This document shows positions 1-9,253 of a stretch of DNA of 64,000 nt, piece by piece. The notes under the pieces were generated by a model, which was not told where the DNA came from, did not search any database, and saw nothing but the letters and a program-made list of their open reading frames with translations. Made by a program: the position numbers and the translations under genes. Each line of letters opens with the position of its first letter. The stretch's first letter is position 1. The DNA comes from J027 sp965215855 (GTDB taxonomy: Bacteria > Chloroflexota > Anaerolineae > Aggregatilineales > J027): assembly GCA_965215855.1 (NCBI GenBank), contig CBDCER010000002.1, positions 496,001 through 560,000 on the forward strand. The letters run 5' to 3'.

Positions 1-890
1 ATCGTAAGGAACGAGAAACAGCCACCAAACTACACCAAAGCCGTCTGGATGTAGAGCATAGCCTCCTGAAACAACAAAACCTGACCTTACAATTGCAAAA
101 TGCGAATCAAGAACTAGATGATGCCCGCGAAGCTGCCGAACTCGCCAAGCAATTTAGGGGGCAATTCCTGGCAAACATGAGCCACGAACTGAGAACCCCG
201 CTTAACGCTGTCATCGGCTTCAGCGAGACCATGTTGAGCTTTCCCATGATGTATGATGGGATAGAGTTGCCCGTCGAATACCGCCAGGATATGGAACGGA
301 TTTTTACCAGCGGCAAGCACCTGTTGGGCATTATCAACGATATTTTGGACCTGAGTAAGATCGACGTTGGGCGCTTGGAAATTGAACTTAGACCGGTTGA
401 TCTGGAGCCAATCTTCAAAGGCTTGCTTTCCACCGCTGTTGGTTTAGTTGGCGCAAAACCCGTTGATTTGAAGCGTGAACTTCCTAAAGAACTACCAATG
501 GTCATTGGTGACCAGTTGCGTGTACGGCAGGTATTGTTGAATCTATATAGCAATGCGGCCAAATTCACCGAAGAAGGCGCGATTACCCTACGGCTGAAAA
601 CAGAACTAAATCGTGTTATCATCAGCGTATCGGACACTGGCCCAGGTATCTCACCAGGCAACATAGAGCGCATTTTTGAAGCCTTCCAACAGGGCGAAAG
701 TGGACGTAGACAAAAACGGGCTGGGGCCGGGCTGGGTCTGGCGATTTCGCAGCAACTACTGGATTTGATGGATGGTTCTATCTGGGTTGAATCAGAAGTT
801 GATAAAGGATCAACTTTCCATATCTCCTTGCCACTCTATCAACCAGACACAAATGAAGAATGGGCAGAGGTTGAAGAAGAGGTTAGCTAA
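1..890 (+). CDS. sensor histidine kinase, 5' end missing
   Basis: This is the C-terminal part of a histidine kinase. The frame is open to the left edge of the window, so the start and any sensor domain lie outside; a TTG at 93 is only an internal codon. The first ~45 residues are charged and helical, like a coiled coil leading into the HisKA domain with the H-box core SHELRTPLN. The ATPase domain follows, with an N-box (NLYSNAAKF), G1 (DTGPGI) and G2 (GAGLGLAI). It should autophosphorylate on the H-box His and pass phosphate to a receiver. Two receiver proteins follow at once (22-bp gap, then an 8-bp overlap), so the three probably form one signalling operon. The input signal is unknown. Confidence 0.93.
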   Translation, partial: RKERETATKLHQSRLDVEHSLLKQQNLTLQLQNANQELDDAREAAELAKQFRGQFLANMSHELRTPLNAVIGFSETMLSFPMMYDGIELPVEYRQDMERIFTSGKHLLGIINDILDLSKIDVGRLEIELRPVDLEPIFKGLLSTAVGLVGAKPVDLKRELPKELPMVIGDQLRVRQVLLNLYSNAAKFTEEGAITLRLKTELNRVIISVSDTGPGISPGNIERIFEAFQQGESGRRQKRAGAGLGLAISQQLLDLMDGSIWVESEVDKGSTFHISLPLYQPDTNEEWAEVEEEVS

Positions 891-912
891 CCATTGAACG
901 GAGTGCTACACC

Positions 913-1743
913 ATGCGAATCATGTACATAGAGGACAATCAAATCAATCTGGCCCTGGTCGAGCGCGTAGCCCGGATTAACAAGCATGAAGTGGTATCGT
1001 TCAGCAATGGCTCCGAGGCACTGGTGGCACTCGAAACGGATCCCTGTGACGTCATCTTGATGGATATCGAGTTGGAAGGCGAATTGGACGGTGTGGAAGT
1101 GACACGACGCTTGCGGGCACGCGGCGACTCTCGTCCCATTATTGCTGTCACAGCTTATGCGATGGTGGGTGATATGGAACGCATTCTAGACGCTGGTTGC
1201 AATGACTACCTATCGAAGCCCATCCCGATAGCCGAACTATTGAAATTGCTGGCGAAATATGATCCGGCGAATGTTTCTCCAACCGTACCGCAACCTGCAA
1301 CTCCGGCTCCCGCTGAAGCTCCGGCTACACCGGTTACTGCTGCCAATAAACCCACTGACGCCGTAAAAACACCTGCGGTCTCTCAAACTGTTGCAAGTAC
1401 CACACCATCATCGCTCCCCACCGCGTCCGACACAACTGATGTCGAAAAACCTGCTGCTGCTGTTGAAGCATCTACGGCAGCGCAAACCACCACAAGCCCA
1501 GCGTCATCAGTTGCCGCCCCCACGCCAGATGCAACCGATACTGAACAGAAACCTGAGAAGCCTGAAACAGATGCAGAAGCACCTAAAACCGCTGCCCCTG
1601 TCGATCAATCTAAGATCGTAACAGCGAAACTCAGAGCGCCTGCCCAAAAGCCATCAATTGCGCCAACTACTAAATCTAAGCCGACCGGACAGCCACCATC
1701 AGCCTCTCCGGATAAACCATCTGCGGAGGAACAGGATGGCTGA
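913..1743 (+). CDS. response regulator with long disordered tail
   Basis: The protein has 276 residues. Residues 1-117 form a CheY-like receiver: acidic pair E7/D8, phospho-acceptor D51 in ILMDIE, T80 and K102. From about residue 118 to the end the protein is a low-complexity tail rich in Ala, Pro, Thr and Lys, with no recognisable output domain or DNA-binding helix. The receiver probably takes phosphate from the kinase just upstream. The tail may act as a tether or a surface for partners; that is inference. The ATG at 913 follows the kinase stop by 22 bp, and the gene overlaps the next receiver gene by 8 bp. Confidence 0.9.
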   Translation: MRIMYIEDNQINLALVERVARINKHEVVSFSNGSEALVALETDPCDVILMDIELEGELDGVEVTRRLRARGDSRPIIAVTAYAMVGDMERILDAGCNDYLSKPIPIAELLKLLAKYDPANVSPTVPQPATPAPAEAPATPVTAANKPTDAVKTPAVSQTVASTTPSSLPTASDTTDVEKPAAAVEASTAAQTTTSPASSVAAPTPDATDTEQKPEKPETDAEAPKTAAPVDQSKIVTAKLRAPAQKPSIAPTTKSKPTGQPPSASPDKPSAEEQDG

Positions 1744-2275
1744 TGACACCATTATCTCGCAACCTAACGAACCAATGGTAGAACCAGAGCCTACGAGTGA
1801 TAAGCCACAATCCCCCAAACAGGATTTGGCGTCTAGATCTTTGTGTGCAGTCGTGGTAGATGATGAGCCAGCTAACCGCGATATTCTAATGCGTCTCCTA
1901 CAACACAGCAACATCAATGTCCAGGGTGCAGCGACAGGTGCTGAAGCCTTGCAGCTTGCCGAATCGCTGGGGTCGGAGCTTCAACTGATGATGCTGGATC
2001 ACCAATTGCCCGATCAAAACGGCATGACGATTTTGCGGATAATGCAGGAAAAACACCCTCATGTCCGAGTCGTCATGGCAACTGTGGATGATGACCGGGT
2101 ATTAATACGCCAAGCATTTGACGCTGGCTGTGTCGCTTTTCTAGTTAAGCCCCATGGTTTCAGACAGCTGATGCAGTTGCTCAAAAATATCAATGGCAAT
2201 CCAACTGAACTAGATCGCCTGATAGGGTTAGTTTTCAATCAACATGGCACTCGGCCCTGGCGGCACAAATCATGA
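1736..2275 (+). CDS. single-domain response regulator
   Basis: The protein has 179 residues and consists of a receiver with a ~35-residue polar N-terminal extension. The acidic pair is D42/D43, the phospho-acceptor is D88 (LMLDHQ in reduced form) and the conserved Lys is in LVKPHG. The usual Thr/Ser switch residue lies in VVMATVDD. There is no output domain, so it probably works as a phosphate shuttle or by protein contact. I chose the ATG at 1736 because GGAGGA at 1725-1730 precedes it by 5 nt; the reading frame is open further upstream but lacks such a site. It overlaps the end of the preceding receiver gene by 8 bp, implying translational coupling. Confidence 0.88.
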   Translation: MADDTIISQPNEPMVEPEPTSDKPQSPKQDLASRSLCAVVVDDEPANRDILMRLLQHSNINVQGAATGAEALQLAESLGSELQLMMLDHQLPDQNGMTILRIMQEKHPHVRVVMATVDDDRVLIRQAFDAGCVAFLVKPHGFRQLMQLLKNINGNPTELDRLIGLVFNQHGTRPWRHKS

Positions 2276-2393
2276 GGCTATCATTCAAAACGGTGCAACA
2301 CCACATCCTATTGGGTTCTCTCTGAACATTTCCCTCCCTGAGCGAAAATCCCACAAAAAGCTATACTAAGAATGTACAACTGGAGCATGTTTG

Positions 2394-3467
2394 ATGATGT
2401 ATGCGGCAAAGATTCAACCAGACGCAACACAATGGGATGCGTTTGTAAAGCAACATTCTCGCGCTTATTTCCTGCAAATGAGCGAGTGGGGTGCACTAAA
2501 ATCGGAGTTTGGTTGGACTTCTCAGCGCGTGGCGTTGACTGACTCTACGGGTAATCTAGTTGCCGGAGCGCAAATTCTTTATCGTCAATTACCACTGCGT
2601 CTGGGCAAGCTGGCTTACATTCCATTTGGACCGCTGGTAGATTGGGATAATCGTTCATTAGTCGAAGCATTATTCAGCGCGATAGATCAGGCTGCTTGCC
2701 AGTCCGGAGCGGTGTTCATGAAACTAGAGCCGGGCTATGAGATAGACACCAGCATTCTGCAATCCATCGGCTGCCGCCCCAGTCCCCAGAACGTTCAGCC
2801 GCCCCGAACACTGATCCTCGACATCAGTGGCGATGATGATGCGATCTTGAAGCAAATGAACCAGGGTACACGCCGCAACATTCGCAAGAGTCAGAAATTT
2901 AACGTGCATGTACGCGTCGGCAACCGGGCGGATGTGGATAGCTTCAATCGCTTGTTACATATCACGGGCGAGCGCCAGGATTTCGGGGTGCATGTGCCAA
3001 TTTACTATGAGCAGATTTACCAGCGATTTACCCCACCATCATCCTCCATCAAAGCCGCTTTACTGATGGCGTCGTTTCAAGATGAAGGCATGGAACACCC
3101 CCAAGATTTATCAGGCGTATTCGTTTTCGTGTTAGGATCGCAAAGCTGGTATCTGTATGGGGCCAGCAGCAATCAGGAACGCAAGCGTATGGCCTCCTTT
3201 GGGGTGCAATGGGCCTCCATTCAGTGGGCACGCGAACAGGGCGCGACGTCCTACGATATGTACGGCGTGCCAGACTTTGAATCGGAAGTGTTAGAAGCTC
3301 GCTTCGCCGAGGAACATGATAGGTTGTGGGGCGTTTATCGCTTCAAGCGTGGCTGGGGCGGTCAGGTCGTTCGCACAGTAGGTGCATGGGATCGAATTTA
3401 CCGTAAACCAGTATACTGGGCTTATCGGGCCTATTTGAGATTGCGAAAAGGGGATGATCCCCAGTAG
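2394..3467 (+). CDS. FemAB/FemX-like peptidoglycan bridge aminoacyltransferase
   Basis: About 357 residues with the double GNAT fold of the Fem family: an N-terminal half containing the motif YFLQMSEWGALK and LAYIPFGPLVDW, and a C-terminal half with YDMYGVPDFE and the ending FKRGWGGQVV that is typical of lipid II:glycine glycyltransferase (FemX) proteins. Such enzymes transfer amino acids from aminoacyl-tRNA to the lipid II stem peptide at the inner face of the membrane. Three start codons are adjacent (TTG 2391, ATG 2394, ATG 2397); GGAG at 2382-2385 favours 2394. The gene appears monocistronic; a weak -10-like TATACT is at 2362-2367. The amino acid added and the tRNA used cannot be deduced. 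Confidence 0.82.
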   Translation: MMYAAKIQPDATQWDAFVKQHSRAYFLQMSEWGALKSEFGWTSQRVALTDSTGNLVAGAQILYRQLPLRLGKLAYIPFGPLVDWDNRSLVEALFSAIDQAACQSGAVFMKLEPGYEIDTSILQSIGCRPSPQNVQPPRTLILDISGDDDAILKQMNQGTRRNIRKSQKFNVHVRVGNRADVDSFNRLLHITGERQDFGVHVPIYYEQIYQRFTPPSSSIKAALLMASFQDEGMEHPQDLSGVFVFVLGSQSWYLYGASSNQERKRMASFGVQWASIQWAREQGATSYDMYGVPDFESEVLEARFAEEHDRLWGVYRFKRGWGGQVVRTVGAWDRIYRKPVYWAYRAYLRLRKGDDPQ

Positions 3468-3503
3468 ATAATTTCAGCTTAACAGAATACTTGGAGGACC
3501 AAA

Positions 3504-4349
3504 ATGCCATCATCATTTGATGCTTATGAAATTGGCTCCCAAATCGGACAAGGCGATATGGGAACCGTGTATCAGGCCACCCAAAAATCCACTGGTGAAA
3601 CTGTGGCCCTGAAGCTCTTGGACCAATTCAACCTAAGAAGTAACCTGGATCGTGGCGCAGCGGTCGAGTTGGTAGAATTTGCCGCCAGTTTCAAGCACGA
3701 CCATCTGCACCCCGTTCTGGATGTTCTGGAATCCACCGAGGACAACGGCAAAGTCGGGATTGTGATGCCAGTGGCCGCGATGAAATCCGTGTGGGATTTC
3801 ATGAACACTGGACGCAAAATCCCCGCCAAACATTGTATGCGTTTGATTAACCAGCTTGGCAGCGCCCTACAATTTCTGCATGGTCAGGAAGTGGCCCACG
3901 GCAGCATCAAACCGACCAATGTACTGCTTGACAAAAGCGGTAACCCCACGCTGACCGACCTCCCAATGGCTCACCTGCGTGAGATGGGGCTGGTTCCCAA
4001 ATCCATGACAGCGTTACAGCAGCTCTATCTGCCACCCGAAACCGAGTTCCACGCCGCGCCAGAAACTCGTGGTGATATTTTTGGGCTGGGTGTGCTGGGG
4101 TATCATGTTCTGACTGGTCAGATGCCATTTGACGATCCCGATCCCGAAGCCCGTGGCTTGCCCTCCAGGGCAGGATTACCACCCTTGTTGTTTTCTGTGC
4201 TGCTACGCGCCATAACTCATCGAGTCGAATGGCGTTATGCCTCTATTCAAGACTTTATGCAGGATATTGAGGGCGCTGGGCGAGACGAAATTGACTTTGA
4301 TACAAAACGACTGTTCACCATAAAGGATGAGCCACCGCCTGAAGAATAG
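3504..4349 (+). CDS. Ser/Thr protein kinase-fold protein, likely pseudokinase
   Basis: The 281-residue soluble protein has a eukaryotic-type kinase fold. The glycine loop GQGDMGTVY (residues 15-23) and the VALK lysine K37 are present. The catalytic loop, normally HRDxKxxN, reads H132-G-S134-I-K136-x-x-N139, so the catalytic-base Asp is replaced by Ser. The DFG position reads D152-L-P. The loss of the base argues for a pseudokinase or a very weak kinase that may still bind ATP. There is no membrane segment or sensor repeat after the kinase fold. The start has a good site, GGAGG at 3493-3497. The convergent neighbour at 4396-5079 shares a terminator with it. Confidence 0.85.
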   Translation: MPSSFDAYEIGSQIGQGDMGTVYQATQKSTGETVALKLLDQFNLRSNLDRGAAVELVEFAASFKHDHLHPVLDVLESTEDNGKVGIVMPVAAMKSVWDFMNTGRKIPAKHCMRLINQLGSALQFLHGQEVAHGSIKPTNVLLDKSGNPTLTDLPMAHLREMGLVPKSMTALQQLYLPPETEFHAAPETRGDIFGLGVLGYHVLTGQMPFDDPDPEARGLPSRAGLPPLLFSVLLRAITHRVEWRYASIQDFMQDIEGAGRDEIDFDTKRLFTIKDEPPPEE

Positions 4350-4404
4350 ACGATGGATTTGGGGCAACCACCGATAGTGTTCGGTTGCTGGCAGACTATT
4401 CTTC
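4341..4404. terminator. bidirectional hairpin between convergent genes
   Basis: The 9-bp arms GAAGAATAG (4341-4349) and CTATTCTTC (4396-4404) are perfect complements and contain the stop codons of the two convergent genes. An inner stem GCAACC (4364-4369) / GGTTGC (4383-4388) sits inside. Such a shared hairpin could terminate both transcripts. There is no strong T tract, so efficiency is uncertain. Confidence 0.5.
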
Positions 4405-5079
4405 ATCCCAATCGGGTGCAAATCCGATGGCGTCGATAAAATCGGCTCTGTTGAAAAATGAATAGAATGGTGACGCCAGTTGCTTCGGATCGGTATAGCC
4501 ATGCTCCAACAATTCGGCATTGGCGACTTCAAAATCGCGGTGCATCCGATCCATCATTGCGATCTGGTTAGTGGCGGGTTCCACTGAAAACAGGACGATC
4601 ACCGTGGTATACGCTCCGGCCATAAAGCATAGCCAGTTGCCGTTTTCCATCTCGGTGCTGCGAACGCCAGCCTGGAATATCTCGGCGGCAGCTTCTCGAT
4701 AGCTGCTTAACATGGGAACAATCAATTCCGGGTCAATGGTGAAATGACCAACCGTCTCAATCGGCATCCCGCTGTGATTGCCATAAACACTCATGCCAAT
4801 CGGTTTCGCCGCCAGCCGCCTTTTCAGATGAATAGTCGTCTCTGCATCAGCCGCCGCCAGGGCTTCTCGCCAACCAGTTGGATCAGATTCCGCGATCATT
4901 TCTGCCACGGTCATGATTTGACGTTGATAGCGTTCATAAAGCTGATGAAATTGCGTGCGATTGATTTCGCCCTCAGCAAACTCCTGAGCGATCAGTGACA
5001 TTTTTTGGTAGGTCTCGTTGATGAATCCCTGTCCACGCCGGATTTCTTCCTGGCGTTTTTCCTGATTGGAATTATCCAT
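4396..5079 (-). CDS. conserved-looking protein of unknown function
   Basis: I do not recognise the family. The 227 residues are predicted soluble: a polar helical N-terminal third (residues 1-80, rich in Glu, Gln and Arg), then an alpha/beta-like part with a hydrophobic strand segment (WLCFMAGAYTTVIVLFS near residue 148-165) followed by an amphipathic helix (MMDRMHRDFEVANAELL). That order resembles a roadblock/LC7 or profilin-like fold, which would fit a neighbour of a kinase-fold protein, but this is only a guess. No signal peptide, Cys motif or membrane segment is visible. Codon use matches the neighbours, so the ORF is credible. Confidence 0.7.
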   Translation of the reverse strand: MDNSNQEKRQEEIRRGQGFINETYQKMSLIAQEFAEGEINRTQFHQLYERYQRQIMTVAEMIAESDPTGWREALAAADAETTIHLKRRLAAKPIGMSVYGNHSGMPIETVGHFTIDPELIVPMLSSYREAAAEIFQAGVRSTEMENGNWLCFMAGAYTTVIVLFSVEPATNQIAMMDRMHRDFEVANAELLEHGYTDPKQLASPFYSFFNRADFIDAIGFAPDWDEE

Positions 5080-5140
5080 CTATGATATGTTCCCTATGGC
5101 TCTTCCGACTATTATGGCCCGCCCTGTGCCATGATAATAG

Positions 5141-5174
5141 TCAAAACTGCCCGCGAGTGCCATCCTCGTGGGCA
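5141..5174 (-). terminator. rho-independent terminator of mutS2
   Basis: On the minus strand a 10-bp stem with one G-T pair (arms 5148-5157 and 5165-5174, loop 5158-5164) is followed by GTTTTGAC. It lies just after the mutS2 stop. A second imperfect inverted repeat occupies about 5108-5141. Confidence 0.6.
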
Positions 5175-5182
5175 GTTGATCA

Positions 5183-7594
5183 CTAATGCTGCGACACCAA
5201 GTGGACAACCGTAACCCCATTGCCCCCTTCTTTTTCAGACGCACTGGCCTGTTTAGAAACCAACGGGTGCTGGGTGAGTGTTTCACGAACAGCTTTCCGA
5301 AGTGCGCCGGTCCCTTTACCATGAATGATCCGCACATAAGGCAAGCCGGAGAGATAGGCCGCATTCAAGTAGTCCTCCACTCGCGGCAACGCATCATCCA
5401 CCCGGTTACCGCGCAAATCAAGCTCCAACCCCGGTGAAGCTGGACGCTCCGGCGTCACAATATCGGGGTTATAGGGAATGGATACCTGCTTTTCACGGCG
5501 CCGGGTGGCTTTCTTGCGTGCCTTGCTGGAAAGACGCTCGATCTCATTCGGTCTGGCCCGTACACGCAACCGCCCCACCATCACCTCAAGCTCGGCCTCG
5601 GTGATCTCGACGACCTGTCCTTCTGACTTCAGCGACGATACCCAGACCATATCGCCCAAATGGAATTGACGTGTCGAAGTCTCTCGTTCTTCGTCATCCT
5701 CAACTGCCTCCGAGGTACCAATGTAATCCTCGGCCTGGATTTCACTGACGTTCTTTTGCAACTCGCGGATAGCGTCCAGGGGTTGCCCAGCAGCTTCCAT
5801 CTGGCGCTTGAGACGACGCAATTCTCGCCGTAAGTCTTCCAGTTCAGCTTCGCCCTGTTGCTGGGTTTCCATCAACAAATGATGCCGTTCGTCAGCGATA
5901 ACCGCCATCCGTTCGTGCAATTCCTCACGCAAGGCTTTCGCTTCACCTTCAGCCTGGTGTGCCCGATCCAGCGCCAAGCGAATCTCATCACGTGTTTTAT
6001 GAATTTCATCCAACAGATTGTCGACCGCCAGGTCTTCAGTTGTCACCATGCTGCGGGCGGTTGTGATGATAGCCCCTGGCAAGCCGAGTCGGGTGGCAAT
6101 CGCCAACGCATTCGAGCGCCCTGGCAACCCTACTGTCAATCGGTAAGTCGGCGCAAGTGTCTCGACATCAAACTCCACGCTGGCGTTGCGGGTTCCGCTC
6201 TGGTTATAGCTGAAGGCTTTCAGTTCAGGATGATGGGTCGTGACCAGGGTTGTGATGCCATGGTCGAGCATGTGCATCAAAATTGCTCGTGCCAACGCCG
6301 ATCCTTCGGCTGGATCAGTGCCCGCCCCCAACTCGTCCAGAATCACCAATGAATAGCTGTTGGCAAATTCCAGGACATCAATGATATTTGTCATATGCGA
6401 TGAGAACGTACTCAGCGATTGCTCAATGCTCTGCTCATCACCAATATCCGCATACACGGTCTCGAAGATCGAAAGGGCACTGCCTTCGGCTGTTGGCAGG
6501 TGCAAACCACACTGCGACATCAGCACCATTAAACCAACAGTCTTCAGCGCCACCGTCTTGCCGCCTGTATTGGGGCCAGTGATCACCAAGACATAGGTAT
6601 CGTCGTCCAATTCCACATCAATCGGCACAGCCCCGGCCCCTAGCATCGGGTGACGTGCCTGAATTAGTTGGATCGTGCCGCCAGGATGCGTGCTATCCGT
6701 TTCCCGAAAAGGAACGAGGCGCGGCGCATTCGCATCAATCGTATTTGCATATTTGGCGCGGGCCAGAATCAAATCCAGATTTGCCAGAATGTCTACAGTG
6801 ATGACAATGCGATCCGAGACCTGTGCCACATGATCACATAATTCGCTCAGAATTCGGCGAATTTCATTTTCCTCTTCCAGTTGCAATTCGCGATAGCTGT
6901 TGTTGAGTTCCACCGTACTCAGCGGCTCAATGAACAGTGTTGCACCGCTCGAACTTTGATCGTGCACCACGCCCGGAATCCGTCCTTTGAACTCTGCTTT
7001 CAGCGGCACAACATAACGCCCATTGCGTTGGGTGACAAGGGATTCCTGCAAATATTTTGCATTGGCCGAGCTGGACGCGATGTTGGACAATTTGCTTTGC
7101 AGGCGGTCAAAGGCCACCCGAATCTCGCGGCGCAGAAAGGCCAAGCGTGCGCTGGCACTATCACGCACTTCAGCATTGTCGTCCAGAATGCGCCCAATGG
7201 CCTCCTGCAATTCCGGGCAATCCTCCAGCGACTCAGCGATTTCGGCCAACAGCGGGAACTGTCCTTCTAAACGGGTCAAGGTGCGGCGCAGAATCGTGGC
7301 ACGTTGCAGCGTGCTGCGGATATTCAGCAGTACGCCGCCCTCTAGAATGAAGCCCCGCCGACAGGACAGGGATGCCTCGCGCACATCATAGACCCCGCCC
7401 ATCGAAATATCCGGCTTTTGTTCCAGCAAATCGCGGGCTTCACTGGTTTCGCGTTGCAGATCGCGTGCCACTTCCAAATCAGGTATCGGAATCAGATCCA
7501 ACGCCAGTTCATAAGCTGCCGAAAATGAGGTATGATGGGCAAGCTGCTCCAATATTTTCGGAAACTCCAGGGTTTCCGCAGATTTCTCGTTCAT
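5183..7594 (-). CDS. mutS2: endonuclease MutS2 (ribosome-collision/recombination factor)
   Basis: The 803-residue length is normal for MutS2. A MutS-like core and clamp are followed by the ATPase with Walker A GPNTGGKTVALKT and Walker B LVILDELGAGTD. A coiled-coil stretch then leads into a basic linker and a C-terminal Smr domain with LDLRGNRVDDAL and the HGKGTGALR loop. There is no mismatch-recognition domain I, which separates it from MutS1. Family members act in suppressing recombination and in splitting or cleaving at collided ribosomes (RqcU); which applies here is not visible. The ATG at 7594 gives the standard N-terminus. A 278-bp gap separates it from the divergent cNMP-kinase gene. 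Confidence 0.95.
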   Translation of the reverse strand: MNEKSAETLEFPKILEQLAHHTSFSAAYELALDLIPIPDLEVARDLQRETSEARDLLEQKPDISMGGVYDVREASLSCRRGFILEGGVLLNIRSTLQRATILRRTLTRLEGQFPLLAEIAESLEDCPELQEAIGRILDDNAEVRDSASARLAFLRREIRVAFDRLQSKLSNIASSSANAKYLQESLVTQRNGRYVVPLKAEFKGRIPGVVHDQSSSGATLFIEPLSTVELNNSYRELQLEEENEIRRILSELCDHVAQVSDRIVITVDILANLDLILARAKYANTIDANAPRLVPFRETDSTHPGGTIQLIQARHPMLGAGAVPIDVELDDDTYVLVITGPNTGGKTVALKTVGLMVLMSQCGLHLPTAEGSALSIFETVYADIGDEQSIEQSLSTFSSHMTNIIDVLEFANSYSLVILDELGAGTDPAEGSALARAILMHMLDHGITTLVTTHHPELKAFSYNQSGTRNASVEFDVETLAPTYRLTVGLPGRSNALAIATRLGLPGAIITTARSMVTTEDLAVDNLLDEIHKTRDEIRLALDRAHQAEGEAKALREELHERMAVIADERHHLLMETQQQGEAELEDLRRELRRLKRQMEAAGQPLDAIRELQKNVSEIQAEDYIGTSEAVEDDEERETSTRQFHLGDMVWVSSLKSEGQVVEITEAELEVMVGRLRVRARPNEIERLSSKARKKATRRREKQVSIPYNPDIVTPERPASPGLELDLRGNRVDDALPRVEDYLNAAYLSGLPYVRIIHGKGTGALRKAVRETLTQHPLVSKQASASEKEGGNGVTVVHLVSQH

Positions 7595-7754
7595 TTGCTA
7601 TGTGTTTTCCAATAGTGTGATTGAATACTTGACTCAAACGAAGTGCCACTGATCTACGTGGCAACCATCAATCTCGAAACCTGGGGACGCAAAACTCGCG
7701 CTGACTGCGTGGGCAGGGGGAGTATAGTGGAAACCAGCGCACAATGTCAATAGC

Positions 7755-7784
7755 TTGCGCGGCTTACGAGGAATTGTTTAGAAT
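7755..7784 (+). promoter_or_regulatory. possible promoter for the cNMP-binding kinase
   Basis: TTGCGC (7755-7760) and TAGAAT (7779-7784) are separated by 18 bp, about 90 bp before the ATG at 7873. The -35 match is weak. The remainder of the 7595-7872 spacer shows nothing else that I can support. Confidence 0.3.
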
Positions 7785-7872
7785 ACTCTCAGGAGCAATG
7801 CTTCATTTCGTTAAGTTTGTGTAATTGATAGACAGCCCAACTTGTACACCGCTGTCTTTGAATGGTGATTAG

Positions 7873-9123
7873 ATGGATGCAGTACAGCTACTCCAGAAAG
7901 CTTTTCCTGAAATGTCGTCGGGGGCCTTGGACGAACTCCATCATTTATGCCGCATCAAGACCTACCCCGCCGGAACCGTCTTGTGTCAGGAAGGAGCCTA
8001 CGAGGATATTTTCTATCTGATTCAGGAAGGCCAGGTCGAAATCCTGAAACAGTTCGATGTAGCCGGAACCGAGCGCGAACGGTTTTTGCGACATCTGGGG
8101 CCTGGAGATTTCTTTGGTGAGATGGCGATTATCGTCGATGGTCCCCGCAGTGCTACTGTGCGGGCCTCCATGCCGACAACGTTACTGGAACTCGACCGCG
8201 ACTCCTTCCTGCAAATGCTTGCGGCCAATCCTCCTATGGCGCTGGCAATGGTACGCACCACCATTGATCGACTGCGAGCCAATGATCGTCTACAACTTGA
8301 GGAAATGCGAAAAGCATTTGAAGCGCTGCAACGCCTGGACCACGCCAAACTAGATTTCATTGAGGTGGCTGCTCATGAATTGCGAACACCCATCACGGTC
8401 ATCCGGGGCTATCGCGATGTCATGGCAATGCACCCTCTCGTGCAAAATGAAGAAGATCTAACACGTATCATTCGTGGCATGGGCGAAGGTACAGAGCGCA
8501 TGTTTGAAATTGTCAACAGTATGTTGGATGTCAGCAAGATCGACAGCCAGACGCTCCAGGTAGCATTTGTGCCGGTGTTGCCTCGTATGGTTTTTGTCGA
8601 TACGCTCCATGCTTTCGAAAAAGCACTCAAACAACGCAACCTCACAATTCGCCAGCACCATCAAAAGTCGCCTACTGTCCCATTTATTCATGGCGATCCG
8701 GTGCTATTGAGCAAAGTTTTCTATCAACTGGTCTCCAATTCCATCAAATATTCTCCCGATGGCGCAGTCATTAACATCATCACCCGCGAAGTCATGGATC
8801 AAGAACTCGGCCATTCCTTTGAGATCATTGTCGCTGATCGGGGGATTGGCATCGCACCTGACCAGGTACCGTTCCTCTTCGAGAAATTTTACCAGGGCGG
8901 CAATGTCAGTCTACACTCATCCAGCAAGACAGCCTTTCGTGGTGGTGGCCCTGGACTGGGGTTGGCGATTTCTAAAGGTATTATTGATGCTCATGGGGGC
9001 AAGATTACAATTGATAGCCCAGGGCGTGATGAAGAGACATTTCCAGGAACAACTTGTCGGGTCTTATTGCCAATTGGCGCACCAGAACCCGATCTGGAAC
9101 TACCATCGTTGCACACCTCATAA
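7873..9123 (+). CDS. histidine kinase with N-terminal cyclic-nucleotide-binding domain
   Basis: The protein has 416 residues and is cytosolic. Residues ~10-125 form a cNMP-binding/CRP-like beta barrel with the phosphate-binding-cassette core FFGEMAIIVDGPRSATV. A short coiled coil follows, then HisKA (H-box AAHELRTPI), and an ATPase domain with N-box (QLVSNSIKYS), G1 (DRGIGI) and G2 (GGGPGLGLAI). It probably couples binding of a cyclic nucleotide or another small ligand to phosphorelay. No response regulator lies next to it, so its partner is unknown. The next gene is a secreted protein with its own Shine-Dalgarno sequence. Confidence 0.93.
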   Translation: MDAVQLLQKAFPEMSSGALDELHHLCRIKTYPAGTVLCQEGAYEDIFYLIQEGQVEILKQFDVAGTERERFLRHLGPGDFFGEMAIIVDGPRSATVRASMPTTLLELDRDSFLQMLAANPPMALAMVRTTIDRLRANDRLQLEEMRKAFEALQRLDHAKLDFIEVAAHELRTPITVIRGYRDVMAMHPLVQNEEDLTRIIRGMGEGTERMFEIVNSMLDVSKIDSQTLQVAFVPVLPRMVFVDTLHAFEKALKQRNLTIRQHHQKSPTVPFIHGDPVLLSKVFYQLVSNSIKYSPDGAVINIITREVMDQELGHSFEIIVADRGIGIAPDQVPFLFEKFYQGGNVSLHSSSKTAFRGGGPGLGLAISKGIIDAHGGKITIDSPGRDEETFPGTTCRVLLPIGAPEPDLELPSLHTS

Positions 9124-9253
9124 ATCCACGCCCGAAATGGTCTTTTGGCAAAATGCCTGATTTGAGATAAATTCAACTCTCCATATTTAAGCCAAAAGTG
9201 CTAAAATAACGTCTGGTTTTGCATAGAAAAATAAACGATGGAGGAAGAATCCC

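Noticed and set aside
107..673. Long minus-strand open frame antisense to the first histidine kinase
   Set aside because: It has no start site or domain and is a shadow of the strongly conserved kinase frame.
5858..6352. Plus-strand frame inside mutS2
   Set aside because: It is antisense to the ATPase region of a clear mutS2 gene and has no domain.
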